From positions 1 through 6,847 of the forward strand of contig JANPGC010000352.1 of assembly GCA_031423755.1 (NCBI GenBank): 6,847 nucleotides of DNA, written 5' to 3'. The position numbers and the translations under genes are program-made. The notes under the pieces were generated by a model. It made no database searches, had not been told where the DNA came from, and saw nothing but the letters and a program-made list of their open reading frames with translations. Source of the stretch: JANMEX01 sp031423755. Its GTDB lineage: Bacteria; Pseudomonadota; Alphaproteobacteria; Rhizobiales; Rhizobiaceae. Of this stretch, positions 1-6,412 are shown in pieces. Position 1 is the first letter of the stretch; every line of letters begins with the position of its first letter.

Positions 1-1076
1 GCTGAGGAGGCATCTTTGACTGGGATCAGGCACTCAAACGGCTTGGTTACCTGAACGAACGCGCGGAAGACCCGACACTTTGGGACAACGCCCAAGAGGC
101 GCAAAATCTGATGCGGGAGCGTCAGGAGCTGGATGATTCGATTGCGTCAGTGCGCAGCCTGGAATCGACCTTGCGGGACAATGTCGAGATGATCGGTCTC
201 GGCGAGGAAGAGGGCGATGCAGCCATCGTCAGCGAGGCGGAAGACGCCATCCGTGCGATTTCGGCAGAGGTGAACAAACGGCAGGTCGAGTCACTGCTGT
301 CAGGTGAAGCTGACAAGAACGACGCTTTCCTTGAGGTCCACGCCGGAGCAGGTGGCACTGAAAGCCAGGACTGGGCATCGATGCTGCTGCGCATGTATAC
401 GCGCTGGGCAGAGCGAAAGCGCATGAAGGTCGAGTTGTTGGAATATCATGACGGCGAGGAAGCGGGCATCAAGTCCGCAACCTTGCTCATCAAGGGTCAT
501 AATGCCTATGGCTGGCTGAAGACAGAGTCGGGCGTTCACCGTCTTGTGCGTATTTCACCGTACGACTCCAACGCGCGGCGGCACACTTCATTTTCGAGCG
601 CCTGGGTTTATCCCGTCGTCGACGACTCGATTGAAATCGATGTGAAGGAATCTGACTGCCGGATCGACACCTACCGTTCGTCCGGCGCGGGTGGCCAGCA
701 CGTCAACACTACAGACTCTGCCGTGCGCATCACCCATATTCCGACGAACATTGTCGTGCAGTGCCAAGCTGACCGATCGCAGCACAAGAACCGCGCCACC
801 GCATGGTCGATGTTGCGCGCCCGTCTTTATGAACATGAGCTTGAAAAGCGCGAAGCGGCGGCCAACAAGGAAGCGTCGTCAAAGACCGACATTGGCTGGG
901 GCCACCAGATCAGGTCCTATGTGATGCAGCCCTATCAAATGGTCAAAGACCTTCGCACGGGCCACGAAAGCTCTGCACCACAGGATGTGCTGGATGGCGA
1001 CCTTGACGGCTTCATGGAGGCCTCACTGGCGCAGCGCGTCCATGGCGGCAAGGCTGAGGTTCAGGATATTGACTGA
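1..1076 (+). CDS. prfB: Peptide chain release factor 2 (RF2), 5'-truncated by window edge, needs programmed +1 frameshift
   Basis: RF2 recognises UAA and UGA stop codons in the ribosomal A site and triggers hydrolysis of peptidyl-tRNA. The visible product is 357 residues: five codons (L R R H L, 2-16) in the zero frame, then a +1 shift over T17 into the frame running from GAC 18-20 to the TGA at 1074-1076. The peptidyl hydrolysis motif GGQ is at 690-698, in context SSGAGGQHVN. The tripeptide anticodon is SPY (555-563) rather than the E. coli SPF. Aligned on the frameshift Leu-Asp, the SPY and GGQ residues fall exactly 20 short of E. coli positions 205 and 250, so about 20 N-terminal residues lie left of the window. 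The residue equivalent to E. coli 246 is Ser (K-12 has Thr). The first ATG after the shift (111) is internal, since homology (DWDQALKRL...) continues upstream of it. The gene is convergent with the M23 peptidase gene, 30 bp away. Confidence 0.97.
5..20 (+). promoter_or_regulatory. prfB: Programmed +1 ribosomal frameshift site of prfB
   Basis: The zero-frame codons read CTG AGG AGG CAT CTT TGA, with C following the stop. The parts are a perfect internal Shine-Dalgarno-like AGGAGG (5-10), a 3 nt spacer (CAT), the slippery CTT (14-16), an in-frame UGA (17-19) and a 3' C that makes a weak stop context. This matches the E. coli RF2 site (AGG GGG TAT CTT TGA C) element for element and in spacing. 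Known mechanism: when RF2 is scarce, termination at UGA is slow, the tRNA-Leu slips +1 from CUU to UUU, and translation continues as GAC TGG. RF2 therefore limits its own synthesis. Confidence 0.96.
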
Positions 1077-1106
1077 TCGTTCAGCGACGAAGGTTTGGTC
1101 GCAGTT

Positions 1107-2366
1107 CTACAGCAGCGGCGAAATCTTGCGGCCGATGCTGAGATAGCGCCACGGGTCGATCGGGTTGTTGTCGACTCTTATTTCGTAGTGCAAATGCGGA
1201 CCCGTTGAGCGGCCTGTGCTGCCTGCCTGAGCGATTGTGTCGCCTGCGGCAACCTTGTCGCCTTCCGCCACCAGAATACGGCTCAGGTGGCCGTATCGGG
1301 TGATCATGCCGCCCTTGTGGCGAATTTCGACCATGTTGCCATAGCCGCCCTTGACACCAGCGCTGACCACGACGCCGGCTGCCGGGGCTATGATTTCGCG
1401 GCCCGTTTCAGCACGGAAATCGATGCCCGCATGGAAGGCTTCCGTTCCCAGGAGCGGGTCCTTGCGGTATCCGAAGCGACTGGTGATATCGGCACCCGGC
1501 ACGGGATTGGCAATGGGATAGCGTCTTGCCTGCGATCTCATACTGTCGAGTTTGGTCAGCGCCTGATCGAGATTGTCGACTTCGTGGTCAAACGCCGTTA
1601 TCTTGCCGCCTTCGCTGGCGGGAATGAATGGGCCGCCTTCGGCAGTCTCGCCTGCATCTGAAACCGGCAGCCCGCCTGACTGAAGAGCAGTCTGGATTTC
1701 GTCCGCACTCGCTTTTGCGTCGTTTGCAAGCGTCCTGATCTCGGCAACCTGACGTGCTTCGATATCCTTGATTGAATGGCTGACGGAGGCGAACAATTCG
1801 TCGGCCTTGTCGGCGGTTGACTTCTCTGCCGCTTTGCGTTTTCCGCCAAAAATGCCCGCCAGCAGAGACTGCGAGGGCTCGATGTCAGCGGACCCGAGCA
1901 CGGCTCCTGGCTTGCTTGCCGGGAGCGGTATGCTTCCGGTCTTGGTGTTGTCGCGAGCGCGATCCAGCAGGGGGCCAAGGCGTCCGGACCGCGAAGACAG
2001 TTGCTCTTGCCGTTCGAGCAGTTCCGCGACCTTTGTTTCCATCATTTGCTGATCAAGCAACTGGCGCGAGGTAATGCGGTCTACCTGCGCGCGCAGTGCG
2101 GCTATCCGGTCTTCATAGGCCTGCTGAATTCTTGCCTGACGAGATACAGTCGCTCCGATCAGGTCATCGCGCATCACTAGGTACGATGTCGCAAGAAGGT
2201 ATCCGACTGCCATGGCCGATAGCACTGCACCAACCGACAGCGTCAGCCACGGTCTGACTGTGAAATGGCTTACGCTATCACCATGGGCGATAATGATGGT
2301 GTGAGGCTCGCGCCTTTTGCCGAACACCGGCTGCGCGCCTGCACTGCCTACTCGATTGACCGACAT
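1107..2366 (-). CDS. Membrane-anchored M23-family (LytM-type) zinc metallopeptidase, probable peptidoglycan endopeptidase
   Basis: This 419-residue protein probably cleaves peptide cross-links in peptidoglycan from the periplasmic side of the inner membrane. Residues 1-38 are a basic cytoplasmic tail. About 39-64 form one transmembrane segment (LTLSVGAVLSAMAVGYLLA). About 75-125 are charged and heptad-like, likely coiled coil, followed by a low-complexity linker to about 285. The M23 domain spans about 288-406. All zinc and catalytic positions are present: H312 and D316 (HAGID), H360 (YGHLS), and H391/H393 (HLHYE), so it should be an active enzyme and not a degenerate LytM activator. The start ATG has only a weak GAAG (2377-2380) 10 nt upstream. 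The gene lies 96 bp downstream of bcp on the same strand, so cotranscription is possible, but a separate promoter in the gap is equally plausible. Rhizobial elongation or division endopeptidases such as RgsM share this general architecture; orthology is not established here. Confidence 0.92.
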   Translation of the reverse strand: MSVNRVGSAGAQPVFGKRREPHTIIIAHGDSVSHFTVRPWLTLSVGAVLSAMAVGYLLATSYLVMRDDLIGATVSRQARIQQAYEDRIAALRAQVDRITSRQLLDQQMMETKVAELLERQEQLSSRSGRLGPLLDRARDNTKTGSIPLPASKPGAVLGSADIEPSQSLLAGIFGGKRKAAEKSTADKADELFASVSHSIKDIEARQVAEIRTLANDAKASADEIQTALQSGGLPVSDAGETAEGGPFIPASEGGKITAFDHEVDNLDQALTKLDSMRSQARRYPIANPVPGADITSRFGYRKDPLLGTEAFHAGIDFRAETGREIIAPAAGVVVSAGVKGGYGNMVEIRHKGGMITRYGHLSRILVAEGDKVAAGDTIAQAGSTGRSTGPHLHYEIRVDNNPIDPWRYLSIGRKISPLL

Positions 2367-2409
2367 CGGATAATCACTTCACTGACTGACAATATCTGCA
2401 ATTAGAAAC

Positions 2410-2423
2410 TGTTATGGTTAACA
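2410..2423 (-). promoter_or_regulatory. Candidate CtrA-like site in a perfect dyad upstream of the M23 peptidase gene
   Basis: The gap between bcp and the peptidase gene contains TGTTA-tggt-TAACA, a perfect 5 bp inverted repeat with a 4 nt centre. On the - strand it includes the octamer TTAACCAT (2421 to 2414), 48-55 nt upstream of the peptidase ATG. TTAACCAT is known as a CtrA-binding half motif in alphaproteobacteria (full site TTAA-N7-TTAA). The second TTAA is missing here: AGTT occupies that position. A regulatory role is inference. The dyad could also be a local operator for another regulator or chance in an AT-rich spacer. Confidence 0.35.
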
Positions 2424-2462
2424 ATCCCTTTTGGCAGCCAGCCTGGCGTCGTGGATGTTGGC

Positions 2463-2930
2463 CTATTTGCTGTTTTTCAAGACTTGAAGCACTTCTTCGG
2501 CGTGACCCGGCACACTTACGCTCGTCCAGATCGCCTCTATCTTTCCGTCCGTGCCAATGAGAAAGGTGGACCGGTTCACGCCCATGTATTTTTTCCCATA
2601 CATGCTCTTCTCAATCCACAGACCGTAAGCTTGTATTGCCGTTTTTTCCTCATCCGCGACCAGACTGATGTTCAGATCATGCTTGGTGCTGAACTTGACG
2701 TGTGACTTCACGCTGTCGGGCGACATGCCGATGATGACAGCTCCTTCTTTGGCAAAGTCGTCAACCATACAGCTGAAGTCTTTTGCCTGAATCGTGCAGC
2801 CGCTGGTGTCGTCTTTGGGGTAAAAATAAAGGACAACTCTCTTGCCCCTGAAAGAGGCGAGAGAAACGAGACTGCCCGTTTCATCGGGAAGCGAAAAATC
2901 GGGGGCGGGACTGCCAATTTCGAGTGCCAT
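2463..2930 (-). CDS. bcp: Thiol peroxidase, Bcp/PrxQ-type peroxiredoxin
   Basis: Bcp reduces hydrogen peroxide and organic hydroperoxides in the cytoplasm, using thioredoxin as the usual reductant. From this start it has 155 residues (E. coli Bcp has 156). The peroxiredoxin active-site signature PxxxTxxC is present as YPKDDTSGCT, with P38, T42 and peroxidatic C45, and the catalytic Arg is R120 (NRSTFLIG). C45 is also the E. coli position. The E. coli resolving Cys (C50) is replaced by Lys; another Cys, C54, lies nine residues after C45. An ATG eight codons upstream (2954) is in frame but lacks a ribosome-binding site. The chosen ATG has AAAGAAAGG (2938-2946) 7 nt upstream, and ALEIGSPAPDF is the usual family N-terminus. 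The gene is divergent from the AsmA-like gene and upstream of the M23 peptidase gene. Confidence 0.95.
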   Translation of the reverse strand: MALEIGSPAPDFSLPDETGSLVSLASFRGKRVVLYFYPKDDTSGCTIQAKDFSCMVDDFAKEGAVIIGMSPDSVKSHVKFSTKHDLNISLVADEEKTAIQAYGLWIEKSMYGKKYMGVNRSTFLIGTDGKIEAIWTSVSVPGHAEEVLQVLKNSK

Positions 2931-2937
2931 GCGGTTG

Positions 2938-2946
2938 CCTTTCTTT
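2938..2946 (-). promoter_or_regulatory. bcp: Ribosome-binding site deciding the bcp start
   Basis: Read on the - strand this is AAAGAAAGG, 7 nt before the ATG at 2930-2928. The alternative in-frame ATG at 2954 is preceded by a pyrimidine-rich stretch (CTCTGCTACCCGATGA) without a Shine-Dalgarno match, so the shorter 155-residue protein is preferred. Confidence 0.6.
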
Positions 2947-2980
2947 GAAGTCATTCATCGGGTAGCAGAGTTAGGTAGTG

Positions 2981-2995
2981 CGCTGTTTCACAGCG
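2981..2995. repeat. 6 bp perfect inverted repeat in the bcp / AsmA-like divergent intergenic region
   Basis: CGCTGT-ttc-ACAGCG lies in the 95 bp between the two divergently transcribed genes. It is short, GC-rich and without a T-run on either side, so it is not an intrinsic terminator. It could be an operator or a leader-RNA hairpin shared by the divergent promoters, or chance. If the GTG at 2978 were the true start of the downstream gene, the repeat would be coding. No convincing -35/-10 pair could be assigned in this spacer. Confidence 0.3.
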
Positions 2996-3015
2996 TCGAT
3001 ATGTGATTCCACACT

Positions 3016-3019
3016 GGAG
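3016..3019 (+). promoter_or_regulatory. Shine-Dalgarno GGAG favouring a TTG start for the AsmA-like gene
   Basis: GGAG ends directly against the in-frame ATG at 3020, too close to serve it, but is 6 nt from the in-frame TTG at 3026, the ideal distance. The upstream GTG at 2978 has only AGG 2 nt away or a weak GCAGAG 7 nt away. Confidence 0.5.
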
Positions 3020-3025
3020 ATGCTA

Positions 3026-6000
3026 TTGGCAGACGCGAAAGATCAACATGAGAAAATCCGGTTCTCCCGCAAGGACCGGCATAATCTTGATCGTCTGCCT
3101 TCTGCCGGCAAACGCCATATCGCGGCGGCAAAGGGCGCGCGCTTCCTTCGCAGGATCACGAAATACTTCTTTTGGTCGCTGGCGGCAATTTGTCTTGCGT
3201 TCATCGCGGCAGTCGGCTGGCTCGCCGCTTTCGGGTTTTCCAGCAACTACTTCTCGCGTACCACGGAAAATCTCATTCAACGGTTGGCGGGTTCCAGTGT
3301 CCAAACCGGCTTGGAGAGCGCAAAACTTTCACTGGATACCGCTGGAAATCTTGCGTTTCAGGGCAACAACCTGACCATCAGCGCTCCCGGGAATTTCGGC
3401 TTGTCTGGCAAGGCCGATGAAATCCGAATTGGCCTCAAGAGCAAGGCCCTGATTGGCGGCGTGTTGGATATCGGCGTTTTTGAAGCTGACGGAGTGCAGC
3501 TTGAGTTACCGGCAGCAAATGGCTGGAGTGTCTGGGATCGGTTCAAGACAGCGAGCGGTCATTATTCCCCCGCCAACTTTCCGTCCGAGATGGCATTGAT
3601 TATCGAGCAGCTTCGCACGCAATTGTCTGCACGCAACGCCGATGTGATCATTCTCAAAGACGTGAATTTTTCAAGGAAAGACAGTTTGACGCCGCTGCCG
3701 GCATTCAGGATGTTGACCATTTCAAACAAGGAAAACGGCGCCTTTTCGATCAAAGGGACGGCTGCGTATGCCGGCCAGGAAATTACGATCGAGGGGATCA
3801 TATCCGGGCCTGAGCAATATTACGTCACGCTTTCCGGTCTTTCGTTCGGGACGCCGCTTCCTGCGGGCGATACCTCCGGCGCGAAGTTCCGGTCTGGAGC
3901 GTCAGCCAACATCAGAATCAATGGCGACCGTGTGCAGGGCAAACGCAGAGTTGTCATCGAAAACCAGTTCGGCGAGTTTGCATGGACCTCACGAAGAGAT
4001 GTTCGCTTTGGAGGCGATGCGATTGTCCGGCTCGAGCTGACGGAAGGCGTGGACAAGATCGAAATTCAACCCTCATTGATCAAGATGGGGGCAAACCGGA
4101 TCGATTTCACTGGCGCAGTTGGACCCTCACCAAGCGGTGCGGCCGCTGATGTTGGCCAGTACCGGTTCGAAATCATTTCCAATGACAGCAAACTCGAGCC
4201 CGCCGAATCACCGGAGCGGGCGCTTGATCTGGCATTTCAATTGGCGGGAACGATTGAGCCGGAAAGCAAGACAATCCGGTTTGCACAGATGGCAGCCCGG
4301 ACGCTTGGCGGCGACGCGTTCGGACAGGGCACAATGCGCTTTGCCGGCGGCACGCCCGAAATGATGTTCGGACTGCGCATTCCGTCCATGAAGATATCCG
4401 ACGCCAAGCAGCTTTGGCCCGCGATGATCGCTGTCGGCGCGCGAAAATGGGTGCTGGACCATGTTTATGGCGGGACACTTACAGACAGCAGTATTGATGT
4501 GACATTCAGGGCCGGATTCTTTGATCCGCTGGCGCCAGACAAGGTGCGGGACCCGATAACGCCGGATCAGGTGAGTGGCGATTTCAATGTCCAGAACGCC
4601 AGGTTCGACCTCATCGGCGATCTGCCTCCGGTGAGGGACGCGAGCGGACGTGTGGAAGTGCGCGGCTCAGACACCGTCATCACGGTCAGCAAGGGAACCA
4701 CCTATCTGGAGGATGGCTCGACGGCTGAAGCTTCGAATGGCACTCTCTCCATCCCCTTTGTTCCCGACAAGCCGCTTGTTGGCATGCTGTCAATTGACGT
4801 TGCCGGACAGGCGCAGACAATTGCCAGCCTTGCTGATCGCGAGCCGATCAATGCCATGGACAAAGCGCCCGTATCGGCCAGCGACCTGTCCGGTAACGCG
4901 GTCGCACACATTGAAGCCACCTTTCCATTGCGCAAGGCTGAAGACGCACCAGCGACAGTCTGGAAAGCGGCTGTGGATTTCAACGGGCTGTCGATCGCAA
5001 AGGACTTCGACGGGCAGAAGCTATCTGCCGCTGATGGGCGGCTTGAAGTGGATCAGCAGGTCGCGACCTTTACAGCCAACGGAAAATTGAACGGCATTCC
5101 GGCAGAAATCAGCCTCACCGAACCGATTGGGGGTTCCGATGTAAAGCGCGACCTCAGCGCCAAGCTGAAACTCGACGAAAAGGCCCGTGCGGCCCTGATG
5201 CCGGGGCTTGGCGATATGCTCAAGGGCACGGCAACGGTTGAAGTCACCGGGAGCAGCGGTGGCGCGCAATCGATAACGGCCGACCTCAGAAACGCAACTC
5301 TGAACCTGCCTTGGGCGGGATGGTCGAAAGGAAACGGTGTTCCCGCAACCGCCACATTCAAGCTGTCCAAGAATGGTGATTCGACGTCGATTGATGATTT
5401 TAATCTCGAAGGCGACACGTTTCGCTTTGTCGGAAATTTTGACCTCGCCGGCGGAAAACTTTCCAAGGCGAATTTAAGTTCGGTCCGTTTGAATCGCGGC
5501 GACAATGCGGCTGTGTCCATCCAACGCGCAAAGGGGGGCTATGACATTTCCGTCAAGGCGCAGTCGCTTGATCTTCGCAGTCTCTTGAAACGCGTTCTCA
5601 ACAGTTTCGAGAGCACGGCAAAATCTGCTGGCTCGGATACGATCCGGGTGAAAGCTTCGATCGGGTCAGCAATCGGCTTCGGCTCCGAGGAGTTGGAGAA
5701 TGTGGAGGCAAGTTATGTCGGCCGGGGCGCTAATGTCATTTCATTCACAGCCAGTGCCACGACCAATGGCGGCGGGGCAGTCAAGGTCGAGAATCGCAAC
5801 GCGGACGGGCGCAAGACCGTTGATATCAAGACCGGCGATGGTGGTTCCCTGCTGCGGTTTTTGGACTATTACGACAAGATGGTGGGCGGACAGATCAGCG
5901 TCGCCCTTTCTTCGTCCGGCGACGGTCCGCTCGGCGGCGAGATTGACGCGCGCAATTTCACCATTGTTGGCGAGCCTCGCCTGAAATCATTGGTCGGTAC

Positions 6001-6409
6001 GCCGGTGACACCCGACGGGCAAAGCGTTGCGAAGGCTGCCAAGAATAAAATTGACGTGTCTCGCGTCAAGTTTCAGCGTGGCTATTCGGTGATCCAGAAG
6101 GGGTCGGGCTATCTCAAGCTTGCCAAGGGAATTCTGCGCTCAGACCAAATCGGCCTTTCCTATGAAGGCACGCTGTACGATCAGGACGGTCGCATCAACA
6201 TGACCGGAACGTTCCTGCCAGCCTTTGGCCTCAACCGGCTGTTTGGCGACATTCCGATTATCGGCGACATTCTGGGCAATGGCCGCGACAATGGCCTGAT
6301 CGGCATCACGTTCAAGCTGTCTGGCCCGGCAAAATCCCCAAAGCTTTCGATAAACCCGCTGTCGCTCGTCGCGCCGGGGATATTCAGGCAGATATTCGAG
6401 TTTCAGTAA
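3026..6409 (+). CDS. Large AsmA-superfamily protein (DUF3971 / YhdP-like), inner-membrane anchored, periplasmic
   Basis: From the TTG start the protein has 1127 residues. Residues 1-47 are a charged cytoplasmic tail, about 48-70 form one transmembrane helix (TKYFFWSLAAICLAFIAAVG and following), and the remainder is periplasmic, beta-rich and nearly free of Cys, as in AsmA-like proteins. Around residues 455-480 (ISDAKQLWPAMI, then GARKWVLDHVYGG) it has a typical DUF3971 segment. The last 150 residues, with GYLKLAKGILRSDQIGLSYEG, FLPAFGLNRLFGDIPIIGD and a closing LSGPAKSPKLSINPLS, are the AsmA-like C-terminal region. In E. coli, YhdP, TamB and YdbH are proposed lipid conduits moving phospholipid from inner to outer membrane; the same role here is inferred from family membership. 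The start is uncertain: GTG 2978 (1143 residues), ATG 3020 or TTG 3026. TTG has the best-spaced GGAG, and the extra residues from 2978 look non-conserved. It is transcribed alone, divergent from bcp and convergent with tyrS, 3 bp from that gene's stop. Confidence 0.88.
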   Translation: MADAKDQHEKIRFSRKDRHNLDRLPSAGKRHIAAAKGARFLRRITKYFFWSLAAICLAFIAAVGWLAAFGFSSNYFSRTTENLIQRLAGSSVQTGLESAKLSLDTAGNLAFQGNNLTISAPGNFGLSGKADEIRIGLKSKALIGGVLDIGVFEADGVQLELPAANGWSVWDRFKTASGHYSPANFPSEMALIIEQLRTQLSARNADVIILKDVNFSRKDSLTPLPAFRMLTISNKENGAFSIKGTAAYAGQEITIEGIISGPEQYYVTLSGLSFGTPLPAGDTSGAKFRSGASANIRINGDRVQGKRRVVIENQFGEFAWTSRRDVRFGGDAIVRLELTEGVDKIEIQPSLIKMGANRIDFTGAVGPSPSGAAADVGQYRFEIISNDSKLEPAESPERALDLAFQLAGTIEPESKTIRFAQMAARTLGGDAFGQGTMRFAGGTPEMMFGLRIPSMKISDAKQLWPAMIAVGARKWVLDHVYGGTLTDSSIDVTFRAGFFDPLAPDKVRDPITPDQVSGDFNVQNARFDLIGDLPPVRDASGRVEVRGSDTVITVSKGTTYLEDGSTAEASNGTLSIPFVPDKPLVGMLSIDVAGQAQTIASLADREPINAMDKAPVSASDLSGNAVAHIEATFPLRKAEDAPATVWKAAVDFNGLSIAKDFDGQKLSAADGRLEVDQQVATFTANGKLNGIPAEISLTEPIGGSDVKRDLSAKLKLDEKARAALMPGLGDMLKGTATVEVTGSSGGAQSITADLRNATLNLPWAGWSKGNGVPATATFKLSKNGDSTSIDDFNLEGDTFRFVGNFDLAGGKLSKANLSSVRLNRGDNAAVSIQRAKGGYDISVKAQSLDLRSLLKRVLNSFESTAKSAGSDTIRVKASIGSAIGFGSEELENVEASYVGRGANVISFTASATTNGGGAVKVENRNADGRKTVDIKTGDGGSLLRFLDYYDKMVGGQISVALSSSGDGPLGGEIDARNFTIVGEPRLKSLVGTPVTPDGQSVAKAAKNKIDVSRVKFQRGYSVIQKGSGYLKLAKGILRSDQIGLSYEGTLYDQDGRINMTGTFLPAFGLNRLFGDIPIIGDILGNGRDNGLIGITFKLSGPAKSPKLSINPLSLVAPGIFRQIFEFQ

Positions 6410-6412
6410 AAC

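Noticed and set aside
111..1076. Annotating prfB from the ATG at 111 as a complete 321-residue protein
   Set aside because: RF2 homology continues in the same frame back to 18 and then through the +1 frameshift to codon 2-4; the ATG is an internal methionine.
1084..1102. Intrinsic terminator between prfB and the peptidase gene
   Set aside because: The stem is 5 bp with a 9 nt loop and is not followed by a T-run on either strand.
1287..1661. 124-codon + strand open frame antisense to the M23 peptidase gene
   Set aside because: It lies over the catalytic-domain coding sequence, has no recognisable domain or plausible ribosome-binding site, and is explained as a shadow of a GC-rich gene.
2436..2450. 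GCCAGCCTGGC palindrome downstream of bcp as a terminator
   Set aside because: It has only a 4 bp stem with a 3 nt loop, and the - strand sequence after it (TGCCAAAAGGG) has no T-run.
3005..3009. GATTC as a CcrM (GANTC) methylation control site upstream of the AsmA-like gene
   Set aside because: GANTC occurs several times inside genes of this window (for example in prfB near 565 and 625), so a single intergenic copy is not informative.
4650..5090. 146-codon open frame inside the AsmA-like gene (and similar ones near 5053-5520 on the other strand)
   Set aside because: The composition is rich in Arg, Ser and Pro, typical of out-of-frame translation; the host reading frame is continuous and has family homology.
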